Below the pieces are notes generated by a model. It had not been told where the DNA came from, made no database searches, and saw only the letters and a program-made list of their open reading frames with translations. Made by a program: the position numbers and the translations under genes. Positions 38,750 through 50,299 of a stretch of DNA of 64,000 nucleotides are shown here, in pieces. Numbering within the stretch: position 1 is the stretch's first letter; each line of letters opens with the position of its first letter. The DNA is from Brienomyrus brachyistius (taxonomy: Eukaryota; Chordata; Actinopteri; Osteoglossiformes; Mormyridae), in the NCBI RefSeq assembly GCF_023856365.1, contig NC_064540.1, positions 9,453,691 to 9,517,690 on the forward strand, in the 5' to 3' direction.

Positions 38750-40171
38750 ATGCACCAACACATGCAGGCACATGCAAAAACTCAAACATCAACAGAAATA
38801 GGCACCCATGCACTTAGTCACACAACAAACACATACAGGAACTCATGCACACATATAGGCACACGGGCACAACCATGCACACATTCACGCAGAAAAACAC
38901 ACAGGCACACCTGCACACACTCACGCAGAAAAACACACAGGCACACCTGCACACACTCACGCAGAAAAACACACAGGCACACCTGCACACACTCACGCAG
39001 AAAAACACACAGGCACACCTGCACACACTCACGCACAAACACACAGGCACACCTGTACACACTCACGCACAAACACACAGGCACACCTGCACACACTCAC
39101 GCACAAACACACAGGCACACACTCACGCACAAACACACAGGCACACACTCACGCACAAACACACAGGCACACACTCACGCACAAACACACACATAGAGAC
39201 CCCCCACATACTCCTACCCTGGTGGGACGTGAGTCTGTCCTGAGAGGGGACCATAAAGTCCCATGTGTGGCGTCTGTCCCAGCTCAACTACACCCGTCCA
39301 CGACCTCTGACCCTCAGCCCCGGGACGGTGGAAAGGTGGAGGATGGAGCTGAAAGAGAAGGGCTTCATCTGCTGCCCTAACACCGTAAGGCTCCTCCTCT
39401 TTTCATCCGTACGCTTCCGCGACCTTGAGCCCTTACCCCCCCGCTTGCTTCATCCTTCTGCTGCACTTCTGCTGCACTCTGCCTTGCAGGGCTGTGAGGC
39501 TGTCTACACGAGTGCGGCCGGCCTGAAGGCCCACCTGGCAGGCTGCGAGAAGGTACTCCGGCACGGGGCCGTCTAGCCTGCGAACGCGTGGGGCTGTGTG
39601 TGGTTAACGGAGGCTGTGCTTCCCACGTCTGGCAGGGAGGTGGCTCCGCAGGGAAGTACACCTGCTTGCTGTGCCAGAAGGAGTTCGGTTCAGAGAGCGG
39701 CGTAAAGTACCACATTGGGAAGACACACTCTCAGGTAAGGCCTGTACCTGGCTGCTGCCAGCTAAGATTCAGGGAAGACCCAGGTTCGCAAAGCCCGGCT
39801 CTCAGTTGAAGACTAATAAGTGGACCAGTTCTCAGGTGAGATGGTGTTAAACGGCTCTGTGCAGCTGCATGGCTCTAAGTGAGACCAACAGACTGTCTGC
39901 GTACCGCCAGCAGCGGTCTGCTCTCCTTGGCGGTAGATCCCACTTTCACCACTGGCTTTTTCTTTGCCTCCAAACTATTGCCTGGGAGCAGAACTGGTTC
40001 CGCAGCACTAACCACCCAGGCCCCAGCAGCGGGAGCAAAGGTTCGCAGAATGGCCTGAAGGGGGCGCCGGAGAGCAGCGCAACAGTGAAGAAGAGAGGCC
40101 GCAAGCCCAAGGAGCGACCACCAGATGGCAGTGACGAGTCGGAAGCCGGGGCCTGCTCAGTCAGAGACTGA
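26703..40171 (+). CDS. znf512b: zinc finger protein 512B
   Basis: A nuclear zinc-finger protein linked in mammals to the NuRD complex through RBBP4. Exons: 26703-26721, 28479-28574, 31210-31286, 31464-31592, 31866-32044, 32277-32527, 32848-32919, 33224-33328, 34502-34605, 35077-35169, 37360-37533, 38092-38562, 39283-39384, 39490-39552, 39636-39734, 39992-40171. They total 2214 bases (737 residues plus TGA) and phases all agree. Fingers lie near residues 83-105 ([14 protein letters not shown]), 118-139, 351-372, 402-423 ([15 protein letters not shown]), 619-642 and 655-676 ([17 protein letters not shown]). [10 protein letters not shown] at 251-260, the known RBBP4-binding motif, precedes [30 protein letters not shown] and [11 protein letters not shown] (AT-hook-like) match ZNF512B, not ZNF512. 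Exons 1-3 have no remembered counterpart and are the least certain. The mammalian Lys-Pro-Val repeat block is absent. Confidence 0.92.
27183..27207. repeat. (TA)n microsatellite
   Basis: About 12 TA units in znf512b intron 1. Confidence 0.95.
28200..28345. repeat. fish SINE 3' part
   Basis: ttgggtccctgagcaagacc, cttaactttc, then gtcactttggataaaagtgt and ttactaaataaatac match the tail shared by many fish tRNA-derived SINEs ('GAGCAAGGCCCTTAAC...GGATAAAAGCGTCTGCTAAAT'). It is in znf512b intron 1, just upstream of exon 2. Confidence 0.7.
28700..28915. repeat. degenerate tandem repeat, period about 58
   Basis: Four diverged units of the type ttactgtttttactgtctg then ttactgatagcagtata, in znf512b intron 2. 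Confidence 0.7.
28918..29340. repeat. minisatellite, period about 32
   Basis: About a dozen imperfect units of ggtgaccggtctgtgtgagt plus gtcccgcagcga, some with an inserted atgatg. In znf512b intron 2. Confidence 0.85.
29591..29745. repeat. poly-G run and fish dispersed-repeat fragment
   Basis: A G-run of 20 bases with one A at 29591-29610. Then about 29655-29745 reads ctgccctgtgtttcctagga, gaggctccagaccc and atgatcctgtac. This corresponds to the fish repeat 'TGGGATAGGCTCCAGACCCCCTGTGACCCTG'. Related copies lie at 33885-34005 and 56750-56900. Confidence 0.6.
29975..30015. repeat. LINE-tail-like fragment
   Basis: catttttattgatccctggg followed by taaattcattttcc is a worn copy of the 'TTTATTGATCCC..GGGAAATT' sequence also seen at 19433. 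Confidence 0.5.
30335..30570. repeat. degenerate G/T-rich minisatellite
   Basis: Five or six poor copies, about 35-40 bases each, of gggagctgtggcctttcaag then accaagtgcaatgtggt. In znf512b intron 2. Confidence 0.6.
30955..31165 (+). repeat. purine-rich (GA) tract
   Basis: About 210 bases dominated by gaggaagagtaaggatggga motifs with very few pyrimidines on the plus strand. It ends about 45 bases before the acceptor of znf512b exon 3. Such tracts can form triplex DNA and could influence splicing, though neither is shown. Confidence 0.75.
31376..31437. repeat. (TG)n microsatellite
   Basis: About 30 uninterrupted TG units, ending 26 bases before the acceptor of znf512b exon 4. Confidence 0.97.
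32920..33165 (-). repeat. dispersed fish intronic repeat, reversed copy
   Basis: The complement reads ctttggggaaaaaccctaat and caacaatgtcaaccttaacc, the same family as 782-960. It fills znf512b intron 7. Confidence 0.5.
33885..34005 (-). repeat. fish dispersed repeat fragment
   Basis: gatcccatccagggtgtccc, tgccctgtgatacctgggat, then gaccctgacctggataagtg and gttggaagacggatg closely follow the common fish repeat 'GGTGTCCCC..TGGGATAGGCTCCAG..GACCCTG..GGATAAGCGG'. In znf512b intron 8. Confidence 0.75.
35200..36370 (-). mobile_element. degraded LINE with endonuclease remnant, antisense in znf512b intron 10
   Basis: Reading the minus strand around 36180-35990 gives [19 protein letters not shown], the hallmark of an APE-type LINE endonuclease (GD.N.HLD). 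Further on come remnants similar to the closing SDH motif (cccatgtctctgatcactac). Stops and frameshifts interrupt it. The remaining flank (35200-35900) looks repeat-derived but was not assigned. Confidence 0.6.
36361..36475 (+). repeat. fish retroposon tail-like sequence
   Basis: aactttatttatccagaggg followed by aaattgttgtgcc matches the family seen at 19433. It adjoins the antisense LINE remnant. Confidence 0.6.
36480..37350. other. znf512b intron 10, remaining part
   Basis: No coding exon was found. I specifically looked here for the missing first half of a zinc finger and saw none. Confidence 0.4.
37694..37776. repeat. near-perfect inverted repeat (hairpin)
   Basis: Arms at 37694-37722 and 37748-37776 are 29 bases each with a single mismatch, separated by a 25-base loop. 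The left arm begins tgtgacccatcaccacg. Located in znf512b intron 11. It may be a short palindromic transposon or a hairpin RNA; no target duplication was clear. Confidence 0.85.
38575..39195. repeat. CA-rich region with 36-bp minisatellite
   Basis: Directly after the donor of znf512b exon 12: a CA-rich lead-in, (CA)n at 38709-38748, then from about 38878 units of acacactcacgcagaaaaac plus acacaggcacacctgc. The later units shorten to 24 bases. Open frames on both strands here are repeat by-products. Confidence 0.93.
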
Positions 40172-42477
40172 AATGTTCTGATACCCTGGCTGTTACAAGC
40201 TGCATCAGCAGAGCTTCAGCAGAGAGTGTCAGCTTTGTCCAAAACAGACCTTCTGCCAAGAGGAGGGGGGCTCCTAACTCCCAATGACGCGTACAACAGC
40301 AGGCATATAGACAGTGAGCATTACAAACTATTTTCACTCGAACTTTGAAATATCAGGTAAAGATACCAGGTTTTCCCCAGAAGTTGATAGATTTTTTTTT
40401 TTTTTTTTACTTTTTATTGCCAACAAAGTAATTACGTTGGGCATGGGGGTGTTGTGGGTGCGTGAAAAAAAAGTATATTTTAAGCCCATAGTATTTCTGA
40501 GGGCCAGCTAGCTGTGCTGTGTTAACTTCACTTTGTGACTGTAAAGGTAAGCTAGGCCCTGCTTGCTAAGCTGGCGGTGCTGCTTTCAGCCCTGGCCACT
40601 GGGGGGCGCCGGCCTAAAAGGTTGCTTTTTTTTTGTCCTATTCAAAATGGTACTAGTGTCAGCTGAACTTTGCTGTAAATATATAAACTGACCGTATACC
40701 CGTAGGTCTGTAGACCGTGTAAATGTCTATATAGGCAGATGTGTGACCCCCAGATTCCAGTTCTATTTTTAAGCGATTCAGTTCTTAAGTCGTTAGCATC
40801 ATTGCAGTTTATGCAATGTAAGTAATGATCAGATGTGTCGTTTTACGTTGTGTTTTAGAGGTTTTTCAATCTAAATGCTGTTCTCTTTGCACAGAGTACT
40901 AAACTATTACTTGTGATAATCAGATTTGTATTGACATATGCGTAGCATTCTAAGCTGTTGGTATTTTTTCCTGTCATTTGTTGGAAGTTAAGACTGGGAT
41001 GTTCTTAATGGATGGCAGTTATTTTGGATCGTTGCGTCCAGAGATTGTTTAGCACAGAGGGCAGCAGTGCAATATTTCCACAGGAGCCGGGTGCAGTGTG
41101 GCTGCCAGTGTTTAGCAGAATGTCCTTCTGTGACTTTATTGTCTGATTACTATTTTTTTTGTTGGTTTTCATTTCTGCTTTGGTGCAGAAAACGCACAGT
41201 GTTGGAAGTGCCTGATCGGGAGACGCTGAATTGCTTTGGGTTGAGATCCGGGTGGGGATGGGACCCCGTTGTTCTGCACTCCCTCATCTGTTGTGGTGGG
41301 GGCTTCCGTTGGGGGGGGGGGGGTCAGCCCCGGTACTGGTAAACACATATTCGGATAGAACAGTTCAGTCGTTTCCGGTCTTTTCCAATGACTCCAGATG
41401 GGTCACGCTCGCCGACTTCACATCACATGGTGGCGAGTGCCTGATGTCATCTTGGAGAAGCTGATAAAGCACTAAGTTTTGGAATTAGAGTTTTGGACCC
41501 TCGCTGTACTGTGTAAGAAATGGTGCCCTAGTATTTGGAAAATAGAAATGCAAATTATTCAACACTAGCCGAAACATACACGCACACACATTACATTAAT
41601 CATACATGCTCTCTGAGTCCCCAGAAATGGTGCTTAAATAAGTACCAAGAGTGATGTCAGTGTGGCATGAAGAGATGTGGTCAAGAGGGCCTGTAAATTG
41701 CATTTTTCTTGCACTTTAAAATACCCCCTCTTCTTCCATGCATTTTTTCAGATTCCTTAACTGCTATAGGGCATCAGAACAGGACTGGTATCTGCCATAG
41801 TGTTAACAGAAAGGCATCTAATAGAACAAGCGGATGATAGATTTTTAACAAGTTGGACCCGTTTCAGCATGAGCTTCCAGGTAGCTGCTTTAGCCAGCTG
41901 CTGTTTTAATGTCCTTATCATTTGACCCTCCACTCAAAACACCTTGCACATTAGGAGCGTATTTGGGAGCCCTGTTGTACTTATTCCGATCATCGTAGTG
42001 AGAGATCTGATAATCCTTGAGGTCCTGAGAGCAGGAACGGCAGATACGATGCACTCGCTCGGATGCTTAGCAGATATTTTTGAGGGCGTCCCACGGCTGT
42101 AGATGGGGGGGGGGGGGGTTGCAAAGCAATACTCAGAGTGTAAGTCCGGTATATGTCAGCCTGCAACTAGCGGGGTTTTGTGGGAGATCCAGAACCATAA
42201 TCCTGCAATATATGCAAGAGTCGTGCACAGAGTGACCAAGATGTAAGAGCAGAGCTTAGACCACAACTCACGAGATGAGACTTTGCATTCTAGTTTAGGT
42301 TATAAGGGTACGCTGGGTCGCGTTACAGCACAAGTACAAAGCATGAGATATACAGTATGCTACATCTCTTTCAGTATTTGGAAAAAGGTGATTGTTGACA
42401 ATTCTGTGTCGGTGAATGAGAAGTTTGTGAGGATGTGATAGAACCCCCTCAATGGGAAGCTTCCAATTTCAGAAAAT
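40172..42477 (+). other. znf512b: znf512b 3' UTR and downstream DNA
   Basis: No further gene was seen. No AATAAA was noticed between the stop and 42480, so the 3' end of the transcript is undefined. It contains poly-T at 40391-40409 and G-runs at about 41314-41326 and 42105-42118. Confidence 0.4.
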
Positions 42478-43535
42478 TCGGTTAAATTTAAATAAAATTT
42501 TATTTGTATAACGCACTTTCACAACAATACGTTGCTTCACAGCGCTGTTATTCCTGCCCAGCGCCACCAGAAAGCAAGCCAGTGGCAGCAGTGCTAAGGG
42601 AAAAACTTCCTGGAAGGAAGAAGCCTTGGGAAGAACCAGACTGAAAGGGGGGGAGCCCATCCACCTTGGGCCATCAGAGGAAGTCAAAGTCCTTATTTAT
42701 ATATTGCAGACTGTGGAAGATCCAGTGAAGTTATAGATGCTGATGTCAGGGCAGGCAGGTAATGGCAGAATGAGCGGTGCTGTAGTCCAGGCAGGAAGTA
42801 TGTCACAGGCAAGCAGGAAGTATGTCACAGGAAGAAGGGGTGTCACCGGCAGCAGGGCAGGTGGGATGTCTTGTTTTTTGTGTCTCCAGGCAGCACACCT
42901 GAGAACAGATGGGGGGGAAAAACAAAGTACTGTAGCCAAAGTAGAGGAGACTAGAGACAAAGAGAGCAAAGAGTTAGGTGAGTGCAATATGTAAGCTCCA
43001 GCAGATATGGCTAATGCGGCATACGTGAGGGAGAGGCAGGTAGGAACGTAGGCATGGGGAGTCCCTGAAATGTGAGCACTCCCAATTCCACAAAGGGGTG
43101 TGAAGCTAGAGTGACAGCACTGACAGTTCAGTTCATCCAGAGCCAATGGCACTAATTCCCACCCAGCTCTACACCTCACACTGTAGGTCTTACTGGGAGT
43201 GAGCAGTTGGTTAGCGCTAGAACTAGAGTCCCTGTAAGCTAGACTAAACAAGTGTGTTTTAGTCTAGAATTGATTATTGAGAGTGAGCCTGAATCTTGCA
43301 CATCCACTGGGAAACTATCCCACAGCTGCAGAGCTCTGTAAGAGAACACCCTGCAGCCTGCCATAGCACTTTCTACTCTAGGTACTAATAGATATCCTGC
43401 TCTTTGAGATCGAAGCAGGTGTGGAGGGTTGTAAGAGCCCAGTAGACATCCAAGATATTCTGGCATAAGGCCATTAGGCTTTATAAATTCATAGCAGTAT
43501 TTTGTAATTAATCTGACATTTAACTGGAAGAATAC
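42478..43535. repeat. long composite fish dispersed repeat
   Basis: It begins ttaaatttaaataaaatttt with tttgtataacgcac, then ggaaaaacttcctggaagga, gaagccttgggaagaaccag and gggagcccatcc. Later come attgagagtgagcctgaatc, aggtactaatagatatcctg and catagcagtattttgtaatt. These blocks follow, in order, a repeat I know from several fish genomes. The class is not known to me. A 184-codon minus-strand open frame inside is not a credible gene. Confidence 0.65.
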
Positions 43536-43539
43536 TGTC

Positions 43540-45665
43540 TGCACCTGTGCCACCCATGAGGATGAGGGACCAGGCAGTCTGGGTGGGCACAATGGACATT
43601 CTTAATGGAGGAGTGATCCGTAATGTCTCCTGCCAGAACCCAAGAATTCCCTTCGGTTATTAGCCTGTCCAGTCCACCAAGTGGAAATTCTGGTAGTCCA
43701 AAAGCACATGGAGAGGATATGCAAGACCCTCATCCAGAAGTAGAGGTGGTGGAACCTGGAAATTTGGAATCTATGTCTGTCTGGAAGGTGGGAATCTAAT
43801 CCCGTGGCTGGCAAAGTAATTCTATCACCATTGGGCCCAAAAGCAAGGCCTTTAACCCCATTTGCAACAGGAACCTTGGCTGACCTTACTGATACAATGC
43901 TAGTGTCCCTTTCATGTCACTTGTATGTCGCTTTGGAAAAAGCATCTGGTAAATGTGTAGAAGAGGAATGTGGTACCTTAGAAATCTATTCACAGTCACC
44001 GAAATGGCTGTTGAATCATGTCAACTGGAAAGATCTGTAACAACGATGCGTGACCAGAGCCGGTTGGGTACAGCCAAGGGTTCAGGGAGGCCTGGGGGCA
44101 GCTGATGACCACAGTCAGGACAGTTTTTACAAGGTGAGGTAGATCTTGATACAGCGACGGATTCAGAACATGTTCTTAGTAAGTGACGACATACACAGGA
44201 TACCTGGGAGTCCAGAGCTGTAGTAGAGGAAGGTGTACTACTGGGCTGTAAGTGCATGTTTGTGGTATTTGATCCATTAATTCCCACCATTTTGAAGCTA
44301 CAATACATTTGATGGGAGTATAGTGTCTGAAGTGTTGTGAGCCTATGAAGAGTCATTGAGGGGAAATGATGCATCAGCCTTTGTGTTCATAGATCCCTGC
44401 TTATAAATAGTCAGTTATTTTTGGTTTACCCTAACAGGGACCAGCATGCCTGACGAGGGTTCCAGCTCTTAGATGTTCCAAAGTGTTCTATTATTTTAAT
44501 GATTGGTGAAGATGAAGAAAGAATGTTGTGTCTTCCAGTCAATGTCTCTGCCCTTTGAAGACCACCAATAGCTAAACGTTCCTGATTCTTAATATCTGAA
44601 CTCCTTTCTACTAGCTTTCTGGAGAAGAAGATACATGGATGTAATGTAGGCAGTTCACGTTGTCTTTGGAAAAGAACGGTGTGAGGCATCCACCTCTTCA
44701 GTAAAAAGCATGGAAGGGTCTGGATGTAATAGAAGTAGTGGCATGTCAGGTGTTCACTTCCCCAGAACTAAGGTTTGCTTCTCCAGTGGTTGTACATGGA
44801 GCCATAATGGAACAAAAGCCCTAAATGGCTGTAGAAATCTGCGATTCCTATAAATTTTCTTTATTATAAATGGTATAGGCTAGGTGTTCCCAACCTCTGG
44901 ATGTCTGCAGGCTGGCTTATATTATACAAAATTTGCTGAGCGGGGGGGTCATTTATGATAGCATTTGTATAACATTTTCATGTATCATGGTTTTATTTTT
45001 TTTCCAATACAGTATGATCCCATAATATATGGGGCGGGTGGCAGGAAGCCCATTGGAATACTTCTGCTAACTGGGGGGGTCAGTATGGATGAACCTTTCA
45101 CTGCTTTCCCCTGCTTCCATTTGTACATTTTGAATATTTATCATATATCCAAGGAAGCTGGTTTCTGTTTTATGAAATTCACATTTCTTACAATCCAAGA
45201 GCTTCTGCAGAGCAGCCATATGTATCCTACATGGCTCTTGTAATCTGAGGAGTAGATCAGGATATCGTAAATATCCGTAATAAATCCTTTATGTAGAATG
45301 TTATTAATGAAGTCTTGATACCCTTTGCAGGTCCAACAGAGTGAAATACTTTAGCTTCCCTTAACTGCTCCTGAGCTGCAGGAATCGTAGTCAGAGGTTC
45401 AAGGGTAACAAAGCATTATCTTGAGGCCATTCAGACTGCTGTAGTAAATGGCCATAGACCCCCAGTAACAAAAAGCTGGTCATGACAGATGAAGCTGATG
45501 GACAGATGGATCCTTGACTCAAAGCTTCCCATATATTTTGTTCCATAGCTTTAGCTTTAGGAATTTACAAAGGCTAGATACAAGCCCTAGGGGAAATGGC
45601 TACAGGCCCATGAGCAGTGAAGCCGTTAATGTAATCCACAGATAGCGCCTGCAAAGCGACACTTA
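43540..45665 (-). mobile_element. decayed Ty3/gypsy-type retrotransposon pol region
   Basis: Minus-strand translations follow pol order from high to low coordinates. A reverse-transcriptase part lies at about 45070-45580 (DILIYS, KCEFHKTE, TSFLGYMIN). The RNase H part is at about 44430-44720 (EVDASHTVL, LHPCIFFSRKL, ERLAIG, NPRQACWSLL). The integrase zinc/linker part is at about 44020-44190 (CPDCGHQLPPGLPEPLAVPN), and the integrase end with chromodomain-like GNSWVLAGDI is at about 43540-43700. Several stops, frameshifts and internal deletions make it inactive. No gag, envelope or paired LTRs were identified. A SINE piece interrupts it at 43835-43960. Confidence 0.85.
43835..43960 (+). repeat. 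SINE fragment nested in the gypsy relic
   Basis: aagcaaggcctttaacccca, ggctgacctt and tgtatgtcgctttggaaaaa followed by gcatctggtaaatg match the SINE 3' part also seen at 28200-28345. It splits the integrase region of the older gypsy relic. Confidence 0.65.
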
Positions 45666-45669
45666 TCTT

Positions 45670-48600
45670 GGGTCAGCTGTATTTATGTGGTCGGGCTGAT
45701 GGTGGTGCTGGCTTACCTCTGCCTACCTGGGATCCAGCCGTCTGTGTGGTTGATGTATTACTTCTGTCCTTGACATGCTCCACTTTGCGGTCCCATTTTG
45801 TTCTTCTTATTAAAAAAAAAGAATTGCTTGATCAGTTTTGTGCAATGGCAGAAGGCTGCATGGGACGCGGTTTTTACATTGAAATAGTTTTCCGAAGCCT
45901 TTCGGCAATCAAGGTAAAGTCTGGGCTTGACCTCAGAGCCAAGCAGCACAAGGAAGGTCAGGCACTGGTGCGTTTACTTAGCGTTTGCTCACCTTGTGCA
46001 TCCAGCTTTGTTTCCAGCTAACTTGCATGTTTATTTGTTTTAACAAAAATAATTTGTCTTTTGAGTGGATTGCAGATTATGTACTAAACTGATTCTATGA
46101 TGCTTTTTCATACTCATAGCATCTTTAATACTTTACTACCGATGGTCTGTTTTTAACAGGTATCAACTATATATCTGTATTGTTATTTTGCTGGGGTTTT
46201 TAACCAAACGCTGCATTTTTTTTGTAAAAATGTCATGTGGTGTGCTGTTTCTGTGAGAGAAGAGATGTGCATAGTGTACATGTAGTCCATCCAAGTACTC
46301 AGCAGAAATGGCCTGACAGCCTCGCAGCCTGTCGAATGTATACTTCCTTTTAAAATAAGCTCAATCCTTCCGAGAACCAGTGAGATGCTGCGTCTTTCGT
46401 TATAGGTTCTTGTCTTCGGTTCCTTTTGGTTGATCCTCAAGCCAGCATCCAGCTGAGCACCATCTGAGGCTGGGGACTGGGCTGTTTTCACAGTTCCAAA
46501 GGGGTGTTTTGCTTCTGGAGAAGATTTTAAGAAATACATTCTATAGTCTAAAAAGTTTAATGTGTGAGAACAATATTCCATGTGAATTTTGAGTGTAGGA
46601 AGTTTACAGGGTCTCACTTTGACGAGCACTAAATGTGACTTTCGTAACGCCTTCGTAAGCGATGCATCTCGGCTTCGATAAGCATGACAACAGTGACGTC
46701 CTCAGCGAGGTTGCCAAGTAACGTGCTTCCCCAAGGGCCCTGTGCAAGACCTCCACCGTGCTCTCATGTGTAACATGTCAGAGGCAACACGCAAGCTGTG
46801 AAGGTGTTATGAAGGTCTTTTGGTGGGCTCTGGGTGGTGCTGTTTACATTAATAAACCGAAAGCGTCATCGTGATCTGACTCGCGGCCGACAGCTTTGAA
46901 AGGTGAGGGGAGGCACTGTGCCGTGGTTCAAGGTGTACTGTTGAAGTTTAACGTTGCATTACCCATGCAATATTACCCTTCATACAATGAATAAATGAAG
47001 TTGAATAAATGATGTGAAGCTTTCATTGACCTACCTACACCAACATTATGTGCATGTTTGAGCACACTAGGAGACGCCTGGCATCTTCCCTCCAACCCGT
47101 ACCTCACCCTTCTGCTGTGACCAGGTGTCAGCACCATTCGTCTCCTTTGGCTGCGATTATGGTTTTCGGGAAGGTTTGACCGATACACATAATGGTGAGA
47201 ATGACTCCTGCGAAACCAGCCGTGAGGGGGTATGGAAGATCAGGGGGCTCTGATTGTGGGACCAGCCGACAATCTCAGGGATCAGCTGGAGATCTTGGCC
47301 GTTAGAGTGTCTGCCACAGGCCTGGGCTCTGCGGCTGGCTTTCGCTGACTGGGCTTCTGGGCCCAACTGTCTGTGCCGTCCTGGCTTACGATGCCAAAAA
47401 CCTTACAGGTGAAATATAACGTTAAAGGCTTTTGCGGAGGATTTTTTTTAAATGTAATTCGAGGAATTGAAAACGGATGCAGGATACAGTAGGTTTATAA
47501 ATAAACATCAGAGCAAGGCTCGGAATGCCCCTAATGTCTCGCCTGAGGTACGGGATCCTTCATTATTGTCCGTCTTGTTCATACACATGCTTGAACACAT
47601 CATTTCATCCAGTGATTTAATGCAACATGAACAGTGCAGAAGATGCAAACCCCAGCGAGGTCATGAGCGTACTTACATTACAGGATGCTCAGGGGCAGAC
47701 GGGCAATCCAAGGTCTAGAAAAAGACCCTCGAGATTAAAAAAAAAAAAAAAGTGTGAATAAACACAAGAAAGCAGCTTGAAAAGTGGTGGGGAAATGGAA
47801 GGGGCTGAATAGGGCCTCAGTGTGGATGCCTTATGTCAACGGTATGACCGACACGGTAAAGAAGCTGCAGAATGAGTCGGTTTTTGGGAAATGTAAGAGT
47901 GGTGATACCACCTTAAAGAGCGTGTGGAGTCGCATGGACGATACCTGGGACACGTCAGATACACGAAAATCCGCCAGTCTTAATTGATGGCTACTAAGGG
48001 CGAATGCTAGTCATTGCTTAAAATCCTGAGGGGATAGATTGGGTGAAACCAGTGCTGGTACAAGAACGCAACCAGATCAGGACAGGTTTAAACCAGAACA
48101 AATGGAACATGGAGCATGGTGAGGGCGGAGTCAGCACTGCTTCCATTCTGAGAACATGCAGAGGGTGACCCCAACATGGACAACATGACCTCTAATTTCT
48201 CCTGCTGCTTATATACTTTATATCATGCTAAGATGCCCATTTAACTGGAAGATTTTTCTTCCCTTGGAATCTTTGGGGTTTTTTCCCCATCTTTCTGCTT
48301 CAAAGCCCTTAGTGTGGCTTCCCTGGACTCTCAGCTTCTCCAGACACAGTGGTCCAGCCAGCAGCATCTATGAGCTCTTTAAGTCCCTGGGAAATGACTG
48401 AAGTCAAGCCGCTCCATCTCCCGAAACAAACTGACCCTTCAGTGAAATGATTGGCTTAGACTGTGACATAAAGGACATTCTGTGATCTCAGAATCAGTTT
48501 TGCATTAGATGTTTTCTGAATTTAAAGTGAAGAGACAAAGAAGGAGATAATATATATTCATCAATCTTCCAATAATAATTCCCATCAGACACACAGAGGA

Positions 48601-48940
48601 ACCTGGGACTGCTCCAGGAAGTTTCAGGCACAAGGTAGAGGGCATCCTCGAAAGGATGCCTGTAATATTCACTTGATGCACATGAGACGTTGTTCTAAGT
48701 AATGAAATATGGTTCATGTCCCAGGATGGATGTTGAACATTCAAGTTTTATGAATGAACTAATTATTTTAAAGATATGTTTCTTGGAACTTTCATGCATT
48801 TTCTTGGTAACTGCAGTGTTTCTGTAGGTGAGATTCTAAATGTATACATGGCACATGACCAAAGTTGATTTCACACATCTGCTTTACAGTCCCATTGACA
48901 GTGATACACACGTAAGCTGTATGGTCACGTTCACAGTGCC
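45670..48940. other. intergenic DNA
   Basis: No gene was recognised. The longest open frame (148 codons, minus, 46183-46629) shows no domain. Confidence 0.35.
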
Positions 48941-48942
48941 GC

Positions 48943-50292
48943 ACGTGTGTGGGATATCCGGTCCCTTTCACAGTGCCACACGTGTGTCGGATTTCCGGTC
49001 CCCATCACAGTGCCACACGTGTGTCGGATTTCCGGTCCCTTTCACAGTGCCACACGTGTGTCGGATTTCCAGTCCCCATCACAGTGTTACACGTGTGTCG
49101 GATATCTGGTCCCTTTCACAGTGCTACACGTGTGTCGGATTTCCGGTCCCCATCACAGTGCCGCACGTGTGTCGGATTTCCGGTCCCTTTCACAGTGCTA
49201 CACGTGTGTCGGATTTCCGGTCCCTATCACAGTGCCACACGTGTGTCGGATTTCCGGTCCCCATCACAGTGCTACACGTGTGTCGGATATCTGGTCCCTT
49301 TCACAGTGCCACACGTGTGTCGGATTTCCAGTCCCCATCACAGTGTTACACGTGTGTCGGATATCTGGTCCCTTTCACAGTGCTACACGTGTGTCGGATT
49401 TCCGGTCCCCATCACAGTGCCGCACGTGTGTCGGATTTCCGGTCCCTTTCACAGTGTTACACGTGTGTCGGATTTCCAGTCCCCATCACAGTGTTACACG
49501 TGTGTCGGATATCTGGTCCCTTTCACAGTGCTACACGTGTGTCGGATTTCCGGTCCCTTTCACAGTGCCACACGTGTCGGATTTCCAGTCCCTATCACAG
49601 TGTTACACGTGTGTCGGATATCTGGTCCCTTTCACAGTGCTACACGTGTATCGGATTTCCGGTCCCTTTCACAGTGCCACACATGTGTCGGATTTCCAGT
49701 CCCCATCACAGTGTTACACGTGTGTCGGATATCTGGTCCCTTTCACAGTGCTACACGTGTATCGGATTTCCGGTCCCTTTCACAGTGCCACACATGTGTC
49801 GGATTTCCAGTCCCCATCACAGTGTTACACGTGTGTCGGATATCTGGTCCCTTTCACAGTGCTACACGTGTGTCGGATTTCCGGTCCCTTTCACAGTGCC
49901 ACACATGTGTCGGATTTCCAGTCCCTATCACAGTGTTACACGTGTGTCGGATATCTGGTTCCTTTCACAGTGCCACACATGTGTCGGATTTCCGGTCCCT
50001 TTCACAGTGCCACACGTGTGTCGGATTTCCGGTCCCCATCACAGTGTTACACGTGTGTCGGATATCTGGTCCCTTTCACAGTGCTACACGTGTGTCGGAT
50101 TTCCGGTCCCTTTCACAGTGCCACACATGTGTCGGATTTCCAGTCCCTATCACAGTGTTACACGTGTGTCGGATATCTGGTTCCTTTCACAGTGCCACAC
50201 ATGTGTCGGATTTCCGGTCCCTTTCACAGTGCCACACGTGTGTCGGATTTCCGGTCCCCATCACAGTGCTACACGTGTGTCGGATTTCCGGT
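48943..50292. repeat. 37-bp minisatellite with an E-box in nearly every unit
   Basis: About 36 units of cacacgtgtgtcggatttcc plus ggtccctttcacagtgc. Variants alternate ccggtccc/ccagtccc/ctggtccc and tttcac/atcac. Most units contain the palindromic E-box CACGTG; some have CACATGTG instead. The period is not a multiple of three and lacks stops, so all three plus frames are open for 450-514 codons; this is not a gene. One unit near 49565 has lost four bases. Confidence 0.97.
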
Positions 50293-50299
50293 CACCCAT

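Noticed and set aside
38672..39243. His/Thr-rich and Cys/Val-rich open frames up to 174 codons
   Set aside because: Encoded by the CA-rich 36-bp minisatellite after znf512b exon 12.
42697..43251. 184-codon minus-strand open frame
   Set aside because: Falls inside a dispersed repeat, has a Ser/Leu/Pro composition and no recognisable domain.
48943..50292. CRISPR-like regular repeat array
   Set aside because: Units adjoin without unique spacers and the genome is a vertebrate's; it is a minisatellite.
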